This document shows, one piece after another, positions 44,167 to 52,300 of a DNA stretch of 64,000 bases. Source of the DNA: Alphaproteobacteria bacterium (lineage in GTDB: Bacteria > Pseudomonadota > Alphaproteobacteria > GCA-2731375); NCBI GenBank assembly GCA_016776605.1, contig JADHTB010000006.1, positions 62,001-126,000 on the forward strand, in the 5' to 3' direction. A model generated the notes under the pieces. It did no database searches, was not told the DNA's origin, and saw only the letters and a list, made by a program, of their open reading frames with translations. The stretch's first letter is position 1; every line of letters starts with the position of its first letter. The translations under genes and the position numbers were made by a program.

Positions 44167-45108
44167 TCAAACATCCCAGCTCGCGAAAATGGCGCGTAGG
44201 GCGGTTACGAATGCAAGCGGCTGATCCATCGTCAGATGGTGCTGGGCATCGGGAATGCCAATCATGGGATTGGCGGGATCAAATATGCTGGACATGTAAT
44301 CCACCACCTCCGCGCCAAAAATAGCGCTTTCTTCACCATAGATCATGGCCTTGCGGCAAGGTAGTTGGCGCAGATAATCCTCCAACGGCTCGTCATGCAA
44401 TCCGCCGACACGGGCGGCAGGATCGAATTTCCAGATGTATCCGCCTTCGCATTCCTTGAGGGAATGGCGGGCGATGTGCTCGACAATATATTCGTTGTCG
44501 CAATATTGCGGTGGAATGGGCCGAAAGCGGTAAATCATCTCGTCCCTGTCGGTATAGACCCGGTTAGGGGGGCGCTTGGGTGGGTCATAAAACCGGGGTT
44601 TTTCCCCGGTCGGCCGATTTTCCGGCCGCAAGGGGGAATCGACGATAACCGCACCCGATAATTCCGCGCCATGCGCGTGGGCGTAGCACATGGTCATGAA
44701 ACCGCCGAAACTATGACCCACGATGATCGGCTTTTCGCCCAATTTGGCGGCGGCCAGCACCGCGGCGATTTCAGGCACGTGAACCTTGCTGCCATACCCG
44801 TCGCGCCAGCCGCTGTCGCCCATGCCGGACAGGTCAATGGCCGCGATTGGCCGGTCGGTAGAGAAAAACGGCGCGATAAAATCCCACCAATGGGCGTGCG
44901 CGCTGGCCCCATGGATGAACAATATGCCGGGGCGGGTCGAAACCTCGGGTCCCCAACGTAAATAGTGGACATCACAATCCATGACCTGCAAATGGTGCGA
45001 GGTCGGAGTGTTTTTCAGGGCCTGTTCGAACCAATACGGTGGTTCCATTGGCGGCGGGTCCATTGCGGGCGGGGCTTGGGGCGGCTCCATCGGCGGTTCG
45101 TCATACAT
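44167..45108 (-). CDS. Alpha/beta hydrolase with Pro-rich N-terminus
   Basis: The ATG at 45108 (one codon after a TTG) gives 313 residues. The first 27 residues are unusual: repeats of MEPP/MDPP and Pro-Ala (EPPMEPPQAPPAMDPPPMEP). The hydrolase domain shows the oxyanion region FIHGASAHAHWW, nucleophile elbow VGHSFGGFMTM (Ser about residue 137), and a late His in DAQHHLTMDQP. A cytoplasmic carboxylesterase, lactonase or C-C hydrolase is possible. It lies downstream of boxB on the same strand, 158 bp after the boxB stop, but a link to benzoate catabolism is not proven. Confidence 0.8.
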   Translation of the reverse strand: MYDEPPMEPPQAPPAMDPPPMEPPYWFEQALKNTPTSHHLQVMDCDVHYLRWGPEVSTRPGILFIHGASAHAHWWDFIAPFFSTDRPIAAIDLSGMGDSGWRDGYGSKVHVPEIAAVLAAAKLGEKPIIVGHSFGGFMTMCYAHAHGAELSGAVIVDSPLRPENRPTGEKPRFYDPPKRPPNRVYTDRDEMIYRFRPIPPQYCDNEYIVEHIARHSLKECEGGYIWKFDPAARVGGLHDEPLEDYLRQLPCRKAMIYGEESAIFGAEVVDYMSSIFDPANPMIGIPDAQHHLTMDQPLAFVTALRAIFASWDV

Positions 45109-45266
45109 CAAATTTGTCCAAAATCGTGATTTTCACCACGCCATCATACACGGCCTATTCCGCTATGATCACAAATTCTGATATCTGCCCAATGTGCCAA
45201 GTAACACCGCTCCGGATCGAAAAGCCGCCATTGCGTGCGCGGGATCTTGCCGGTCCGCGGCAGGCG

Positions 45267-46697
45267 CTAATTCAGCCGCACATATTCGAAATCGATGGGC
45301 TGGTTGTTGATGCCACGGGCGGGCGGGGCGATCCAGGCGGCGTATTTGCCCGGCTCGGTGACCGGCTGCATCAGGCTGATGACATAGGCACGGTCGGCAT
45401 CGCTGGGCAGCCAGTCGCCTTGCTTTTCGGCCCATTCGGCTTCGGTAATAACCTGGCCTTCGGGACTGATCCGCGCGCCGGCGGTGCTTGCGAGGTTGAA
45501 GCTGCCGATTTGACGGTTGAAGGCGCGATGGGGCAATTTCAGCTCGAAATCGATACCCTGGCGCTTGAGAATCTGGTTCCAGCGGCGGACGCCACGGTCG
45601 CAATCGATGACATAGTCATCGCGCAGGCGTTCATTGATGACCGTCAGGGCGTTATCCTGGTTGGTGACGAATTTTCCGCCCTCCAGCTCCAAGATGGGAT
45701 ACAGCGCTTCGGCCAATTTATGATCGTCGCCGATCTTGGTTTCCTCGAAACGGCCCTTCAGCCCCATGGAATAAAAGTTCGCCGCGTTGGTGGAGCGTTC
45801 CGAGCCGAACAAATCCAGCGAAACGGAGAAATGAAAGTTCAGGTATTTCTGCAGGGTTGGCAGATCGATGCCGCCCATTTTGCGCACGTTGTCTTCGCCA
45901 TGTTCCTTCATCAACTCGCAGGCCCGTTGGATCACCCGGCCGACGCCGGTCTCGCCCACGAACATATGATGCGCTTCCTCGGTCAGCATGAAGCGGCAGG
46001 TGCGCGATAGCGGGTCAAAGCCACTTTCGGCCAGGGATGCCAATTGGTACTTGCCATCCCGGTCCGTGAAGTAGGTGAACATGTAAAATGACAGCCAGTC
46101 GGGCGTTGCCTCGTTAAAGGCGCCCAGGATGCGCGGCTTGTCCGGATCACCCGAATGCCGTTGCAGCATCTCGTCGGCCTCTTCCCGGCCGTCGCGGCCA
46201 AAATAGCCATGCAGCAGATAAACCATGGCCCATAAATGCCGGCCTTCCTCGACGTTGACCTGAAACAGATTGCGCAGGTCATAGAGGGAAGGGGCGGTAA
46301 GGCCCAGTTGCCGCTGCTGTTCCACCGACGCCGGCTCGGTATCGCCCTGGGTGACGATCAGGCGGCGCAGCATGCCGCGGTATTCGCCGGGCACGTCCTG
46401 CCAGGCGGCCTCGCCCTTGTGCTCGCCGAAATTAACCTTTCGATCCGCTTCCGGCTCGGCCAGAAAGATACCCCAACGGTATTCCGGCATCTTCACATGG
46501 CCGAAATTGGCCCAACCCTTGGAATCCACGCTGATTGCGGTGCGTAGATAAACGTCATGGGTCTGAAATTCCGTCGGACCCATCTCCTGCCACCATTTCT
46601 GGTAGTTCGGCTGCCAGGCCTCCAGGGCCCGTTGCAGACGGCGGTCTTCCGACAGATCGACGTTGTTGGGGATGCGTTCCTGATAATCAATGGCCAT
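45267..46697 (-). CDS. boxB: Benzoyl-CoA 2,3-epoxidase, oxygenase subunit BoxB
   Basis: BoxB is the di-iron oxygenase that epoxidises benzoyl-CoA in the aerobic hybrid pathway. The 476-residue length is the family norm. The carboxylate/His ligands are visible in VEEGRHLWAMVYLLHGYFG and LTEEAHHMFVGETG; the start (AIDYQERIPNNVDLS) and the C-terminal SLMQPVTEPGKYAAWIAPP are characteristic. It starts 3 bp after the boxC stop, with GGAGGG placed inside the end of boxC, so the two are cotranslated. It needs a reductase (BoxA) that is not in this window. Confidence 0.95.
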   Translation of the reverse strand: MAIDYQERIPNNVDLSEDRRLQRALEAWQPNYQKWWQEMGPTEFQTHDVYLRTAISVDSKGWANFGHVKMPEYRWGIFLAEPEADRKVNFGEHKGEAAWQDVPGEYRGMLRRLIVTQGDTEPASVEQQRQLGLTAPSLYDLRNLFQVNVEEGRHLWAMVYLLHGYFGRDGREEADEMLQRHSGDPDKPRILGAFNEATPDWLSFYMFTYFTDRDGKYQLASLAESGFDPLSRTCRFMLTEEAHHMFVGETGVGRVIQRACELMKEHGEDNVRKMGGIDLPTLQKYLNFHFSVSLDLFGSERSTNAANFYSMGLKGRFEETKIGDDHKLAEALYPILELEGGKFVTNQDNALTVINERLRDDYVIDCDRGVRRWNQILKRQGIDFELKLPHRAFNRQIGSFNLASTAGARISPEGQVITEAEWAEKQGDWLPSDADRAYVISLMQPVTEPGKYAAWIAPPARGINNQPIDFEYVRLN

Positions 46698-46700
46698 GGG

Positions 46701-48350
46701 TCAGACCCTCCTTTTATCGAATTCACTACGCTGGCCGCTGCCGTACATCGGCAGTGCGCCGGTTTCGCCAACCGCATTGGGACGCTGGAATATCCAGTTC
46801 TGCCAGGCGGAGAGGCGCGAGAAGATTTTGCTTTCCATGGTTTCCGGTCCACCGAAACGCAGGTTGGCTTCCATGCCGGTCAAAGCATCGGGAGAGAAGG
46901 CGGCGCGCTCTTCGATGGCGATACGCACCTCGTCCACCCAATCGATGTCGTCGGGGGCAAAGGTGACCAGACCGGCGTCTTCCGCCGTCAGCGCACCCAT
47001 AGCCTCGCCCTGACGCTGTTCCAGGGCCGCGACCGTCTCCGCATCATCCAGGAAACGGGATTGCAGGCGGGTCAGGCCGTTGACCATGTCATAAGGGCCG
47101 AAGTTCATGGCGGTCAGGGCCAGCATCGCCGGCGGTTGGTTGTCGCCTTCGAATTGGCCGTCCAGCATGTAGCTGCGGTCGGCCGCCAGGGCCAGTTCCA
47201 GTAAGGTACCGGTGAAACATGATCCAGGTTCAATAAATGCGAAGATGCTGCGCGAAGTGACATCAACACGCTTCAGGGTACGTTTCAGATACAAAATCAC
47301 CTCGCGCACCAGCCAATGGTTCTGGTTGGCGGCCATCGCGGCGTCATGGGCGGCAAGCAGATCGCTGTCGCCGCTGGTGTGAAACAGCCAGGTGCCGATC
47401 TCGTTCTCATTCGTACGCAGGTGCAGGATCGCGTCGTCCAACTCGCGCGCCAGGCGCAGGGGCCAGTATGCCGCACCCAGTGCCTGGATGGCGTCGGTGT
47501 CGGCGGGGGGGGCTTCGGTCGGTCCCTGTACAGTCAGGCTGGCGGTGCGGCTATGCCGGTCGATTTCCACCGACAGGGTGGAATAGCGGATGCTGTCGCC
47601 ATCGATGGTGCGTTGCAGCGGCGTCAGGGCAATGCCCTGGGACCCAGCCGGGCGGTCCGATTGGGCCACGGCCCGGGCCGCGCGGGCGGCCACGGCATCG
47701 TCATATTTGGAGCGCGGCGCGATCTCGTCAATCAGGCGCCAGTCCACGGCGCGCTGGCCGCGGATGCCTTCCTCCAGGGTGCAGAAGAAATCGGCCCGGT
47801 CGCGCCGCACCTTGCGCTTGTCGGACAGGCGGGTCAGGCCGCCGGTGCCGGGCAACACCGCCAACAGGGGCACTTCCGGCAGGGAAACCGTGGTGGCGCC
47901 GTCGTCGATCATGACGATCTGGTCGCAGGCCAGGGCCAGCTCATAGCCGCCGCCCGCGCAGGGGCCGTTGACGGCGGCGATATAAGTCTGCTGGGAATGG
48001 GCGGAGGCATCCTCGATGCTATTTCGGGTCTCGTTGGTGAATTTGCAGAAATTCACTTTGTGATCGTGGGACGAGGTCGCCAGCATGCGGATGTTGGCGC
48101 CGGCACAAAAGATCCGCTCCTTGGCCGAGGTCATGACAACGGCGGCCACTTCCGGGTGTTCAAAGCGCAGGCGCTGTACCGCATCATAGAGTTCGATGTC
48201 GACGCCCAGGTCGTAGGAATTCAATTTTAATTCATAGCCGTCCCGCAGACCGCCGCCTTCGTCCACGGCCATGGCCAAGGTCGCCACGCGGCCGTCAATG
48301 GACAATTGCCAATGCCGGTAAGATCCCGGCTCCGTGCGGAATTCAATCAT
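46701..48350 (-). CDS. boxC: 2,3-epoxybenzoyl-CoA dihydrolase (benzoyl-CoA-dihydrodiol lyase) BoxC
   Basis: BoxC opens the ring of 2,3-epoxybenzoyl-CoA hydrolytically, giving 3,4-dehydroadipyl-CoA semialdehyde and formate. From the ATG at 48350 (GGGGAG upstream) the protein has 549 residues, as expected. It is a tandem crotonase-fold protein; the N-terminal half shows ICAGANIRML-type FCAGANIRML and NGPCAGGGYELALACDQIVM. The long second half with FAFIEPGSCFTGTLLELALA is BoxC-specific. It leads the boxC-boxB unit, preceded by a putative BoxR site. Confidence 0.95.
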   Translation of the reverse strand: MIEFRTEPGSYRHWQLSIDGRVATLAMAVDEGGGLRDGYELKLNSYDLGVDIELYDAVQRLRFEHPEVAAVVMTSAKERIFCAGANIRMLATSSHDHKVNFCKFTNETRNSIEDASAHSQQTYIAAVNGPCAGGGYELALACDQIVMIDDGATTVSLPEVPLLAVLPGTGGLTRLSDKRKVRRDRADFFCTLEEGIRGQRAVDWRLIDEIAPRSKYDDAVAARAARAVAQSDRPAGSQGIALTPLQRTIDGDSIRYSTLSVEIDRHSRTASLTVQGPTEAPPADTDAIQALGAAYWPLRLARELDDAILHLRTNENEIGTWLFHTSGDSDLLAAHDAAMAANQNHWLVREVILYLKRTLKRVDVTSRSIFAFIEPGSCFTGTLLELALAADRSYMLDGQFEGDNQPPAMLALTAMNFGPYDMVNGLTRLQSRFLDDAETVAALEQRQGEAMGALTAEDAGLVTFAPDDIDWVDEVRIAIEERAAFSPDALTGMEANLRFGGPETMESKIFSRLSAWQNWIFQRPNAVGETGALPMYGSGQRSEFDKRRV

Positions 48351-48378
48351 GCGGTCTGCTCCCCATTTCTTAATAGGC

Positions 48379-48397
48379 ATTATAATGCATTAAATGT
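48379..48397 (-). promoter_or_regulatory. boxR operator: Candidate BoxR operator upstream of boxC
   Basis: On the minus strand this reads ACATTTAATGCATTATAAT. It shares ACAT-n3-ATGCATTATA-WT with the site at 59968-59986 next to boxR. It contains a TGCA core, the element reported for BzdR/BoxR-type regulators in Azoarcus. It lies 28 bp upstream of the boxC start and overlaps a TTGACA-like box at 48394-48399. Confidence 0.6.
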
Positions 48398-48409
48398 CAA
48401 GATCAAGAA

Positions 48410-49351
48410 TTATTTCGCAGGTTTTGCCGTCTGTGTTATTGCCTTGCCGCGTACACCCTCGCGATAAATAATATAAATGCCGGTGGCGATCAGGATGCTG
48501 GCGCCGCCGACGGTCCAGCGGTCGGGCAGGTCGCCAAAGGCCAGATAGCCGAACAAGGTATTCCAAAGCAGAGCCGTATAAGACAGCGGCGCCAGCACCG
48601 CCACGGGGGCGAATTCAAACGACCTGATCAGGGCGTAATGGCCGGCCGCGCCCAACAACCCTAGAGAGGCCAGCATCAGCCAATGCTCTAGGGTCGCCGG
48701 ATTTTGCCAGAAAAATGGCACCACCAGGGTCATGGCCGCGGCGCCGACCAGGCCGGAGAAAAATAAGGTCGTAATAGGGTCGTCCGTGCTGGACAGCATG
48801 CGCGTGGTGATTTGGTAGAGGGCATAGCCAAGTGCCATTAACAACAACAACCAGACGGCCCAATGCATCACGCCGAGGCCCGGCCGGACAATGATCAGGG
48901 CGCCAACGAAGCCTACGGCAACAGCCGCCCAGCGCCGCCGCCCAACCACTTCCCCCAACAATGGCACGCTTAGGGCGGTAACCAGCAGAGGCGAGATGAA
49001 ACTGATTGCCACAGCATCGGCCAGGGGCATGTACTGAATGGCCGTGAAGAAGGTAAGCGTACAAAATACCAGCAATAAAGATCGGATCCATTGCACACCA
49101 GGGCGGCTGGTCCGTAACAGGCTGCGTCCGCGCCGGGGTAAAAAGATCACGGCCATGAAGGCGAAATGGAAAAAATAACGGGCCCAGGTGATTTGCATTA
49201 CCGGCAGGGTCTGGCTCAAATACTTGGCCTGCAGGTCCATCAGCGATAATAAAAACATGGCCCCCAAGGCCAGCATGATCCCGGCCAGTTGGTTCGGCCC
49301 CAAAACCACGGTTCCTGCCGCCGCATTCTCGCCGGCGCCTGGCGTTATCAC
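48410..49351 (-). CDS. DMT-superfamily (EamA) transporter
   Basis: The 313-residue protein has about ten membrane helices in two EamA halves. It begins at a GTG placed immediately after the TAG of the giant coiled-coil gene (TAGGTG), which suggests translational coupling to that gene. The substrate is unknown. The 59 bp between its stop and boxC hold the candidate BoxR site, so it probably is not part of the box unit. Confidence 0.82.
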   Translation of the reverse strand: MITPGAGENAAAGTVVLGPNQLAGIMLALGAMFLLSLMDLQAKYLSQTLPVMQITWARYFFHFAFMAVIFLPRRGRSLLRTSRPGVQWIRSLLLVFCTLTFFTAIQYMPLADAVAISFISPLLVTALSVPLLGEVVGRRRWAAVAVGFVGALIIVRPGLGVMHWAVWLLLLMALGYALYQITTRMLSSTDDPITTLFFSGLVGAAAMTLVVPFFWQNPATLEHWLMLASLGLLGAAGHYALIRSFEFAPVAVLAPLSYTALLWNTLFGYLAFGDLPDRWTVGGASILIATGIYIIYREGVRGKAITQTAKPAK

Positions 49352-52300
49352 CTAATTTAAACGTCCCAGGGCCTTGGACATCAGCATGTACAATTTGCCC
49401 ACATCCGACGATAACAGGACCGCCGCCAGGATATCTTCGGGATCGTTTTCCTCGGCCTGCGCCAACGCTTCCTGAAACTGGAAGAGATAGCGGTCCACGT
49501 GTTCGCGGAAGCCGTCGTCGTCCTCGTAATTACTCTGGATGGCGGCCAGCGAGATACGGTCGCGGCTGTGGACAATGCGGCGGGCGAAAATGCCCCGGTC
49601 ACCGTCCAGATAGCGCTCCCAGGCGTCCTCGGGCACATTTTTTTCCAGGGCCCGGTCCAGGTCAATGGCCAGGGAGTTCATGCGCTCTGTCACGAAGGCC
49701 ATATTGCGCATGAAGGTTTTGCGCCGGTTTGCGCCGCTGCTCTGTTCGACCTTAGCCACATCGACGGCGGCCTTTTCGCTGACCTGACGCAATTCTTCGG
49801 CCTGGCGGCGATAGGTGTCGCCAACCGAATCCGCGGCCTGGCCGGTCCGCTCGGTCAGTTGTTCCAATTCGCCCGCGTTGCGGGCCAACTGTTCGCCCAG
49901 GCGCAACAGCCGCTTTTCGCTGCCCTTGGCCTGATCCGATAATTCGTCCACCGCCAGGCGCAAATCCTTGCTCAATGCGGCAACCTGCTGGGACAGCCGA
50001 TTGGATTCATCACGCAGTTCAGTGCCCTGGCCGGCCATTTCCAGACCGGCCGCCTTCAGCCTTTCGGCCCCGCGCTCGCCGGCGGCCGCGACATTCTGAA
50101 TTTCCTGGCGAAAGGCAATGCCGGCGCCCAGGATTCGCGTTGCTTCACGGTCGGATGTTTCATTCAAGGCGGTCGAGGCGTTATCGAAGGAAATATGGGC
50201 GCCGCGCAAACGCGCGGCTGCTTCGTCCGCCGCTTCCGCCACGCGGGAGGTGCCACGGCCCAGGACATCAATCGCCTCGGTCAAATCGGTTTTTGACTGG
50301 GTCGCCACCGCGCTCATTTCGCCGGCCCGCCGCAGCAGCTCCTCGCTAACATCACCCGACTCCCGGTTCAGGGATTGGCTGTGCTCCGTAAAACGGGTCA
50401 GGGCGGCTTCGATCCGCGCCGCCGCCGCCGTTGCCGCTTCGTTTAATTGCTCGCCTTGCCCGCGCAGGGACTGAGCCAGACCGGCCATGTTCTCAACCGC
50501 CTTGGTGGATGTGCCTTCCGCCTGCGCGCTACCCTGGCTCAACAAATCCATAATCTGGTTCAGATAGGCCCCGCCCTTGGTGGTGGCGGCATCCAGGGTC
50601 TGCAGTTCCGTTTGCAAGGCGCTGCCGGCCTTGGCCAAATCATCCAGGGCGGACGATGATGCCTGGCTCAGGGCGTTGGTGCTTTTCTCTAATATGGTCT
50701 CTATCTGGCCGGCCCGTTCAGAGATGGCGGTGGTGATTTGCTGCAAGGCGCCGGCCCGGCTTTGCAGATCCTCGCTCAGGCGCATGGCGCGCTTCTCTGC
50801 CTTGTCGGCGGCGTCTTCCAGCGCGGTGGCGTGCTGCTGCATGGCGGCACTCAGGGTCGTGGCCTCGGCCTGAACCCGGTCCGTCGCGGCTGTCAGATGT
50901 TGCGCGTTCTGGCGCAGGGTTTCACCGGTGGTGTCCACCGCCGCGTTGGCTTGCTGGGCCGCCGCCGCGACACCATCGGCCTCTTCCCGCAGGCTGGCGG
51001 TGGTGTTGTGAATTTGGGCCAGTGCGCGTTCGCCTTCAACGGCCAGGGTGTCGGCGGCCTCTACATAGGCCGCTTCCGTGGCACGCATTTCCGATGTTGC
51101 CGCAGTGCCGGCCTCGGCCAGACCGGCGATGCGTTCTTCCAGTTGGCGCCCGGCCCCTTCGGCCCGCGTGGCCGCCACTGTTACGCCTTCGATGCCCTTG
51201 TCCAGCGCGGATTGAACCGCCCCGATACGTTGCCCGGCGGCATCGGCTGCCTCGGCAACACGGCCGGCGGTGGCCTGGGCGATCTGCTCTAAATTCGTCT
51301 CCGCCCCTTCGCTCAATTCTCTAAAGCGCTGCTCCGTCATGCTGGTCAAATCGCCAATGCGCACGTCAGTGCTCTGGGTGAAGCCGCCGATCCGGCTTTC
51401 GACCGCGTTGGTCACATTGTCCACGCGGTCCTCAATCATGTTGGCTACATTATCCACGCGGGCCTCGACCGCACCGGCCATGGCATCGATCCGGTCCTCG
51501 GCGCCGCCGGTCAGGTCTTCAATTTGCCCGGATGCGGTCGTGGCGGCGAATTGTATCCGGCTCATGGCTTGTTCAACGCCGTCGCCGGCCTGACCCAGGG
51601 CTGCCGCCGATTGCCGCGACGTCGCGGCGATGGCCTCGGCCTGGGCGTTCAAATGCTGGCTGGCCTGGTCGAGCCGCTGGTCGGCCTGCTGGGCGGCCTG
51701 CTGCACGGTTTCCGCCGTTGCCGCCAATTGGCCGCCCGCCTTGGCGATGCGTTCCTCGGTCTTCCCGGCGGTGGCGTTCAGTATTTCAAGATGCTGTTGC
51801 ACCCGCGCCTCGATGCCGTGGGATATGCTTTCCACCTCGCTCGAAAGCTGACGCAGGCCGTTGCCGTCCTGGCGCATGGCCTCGCCCGCGCGCTTGGCCT
51901 CGGATCCGATCTGGGTCGAAACTTCCTGCAGCCACTCACTCTCCTGATGCAGGTTCTGGTTCATCTCGCCACCGCGGCTTATCATGTCGTCAACCGCAAG
52001 GCTCAAATCCGTGATTTGGGCCCGCAGGCCCGCTTCCACCGTGTTGGCCTGGCCAATGGTGCGTTGGGCCAGACCTTCCAGGTTTGCCACGATGTCCGTG
52101 ATCCGCGCCTCGAACTCATCGCGGATGGCTTCCGCCGAATGAGAGGCTTCCTGGCCGAATTTTTCAGTATTGCCCGCCACGGACTTGCCGATTTCGTCGA
52201 TCCGTTGTTGAAAAGCATTGCTCAACGCCAAGGCGTTCAGGGCGGCCTGGCGCGAGGCATCCTCGGCATAGCCGGTAACGACCGCGGCGCCATCCTTAAA

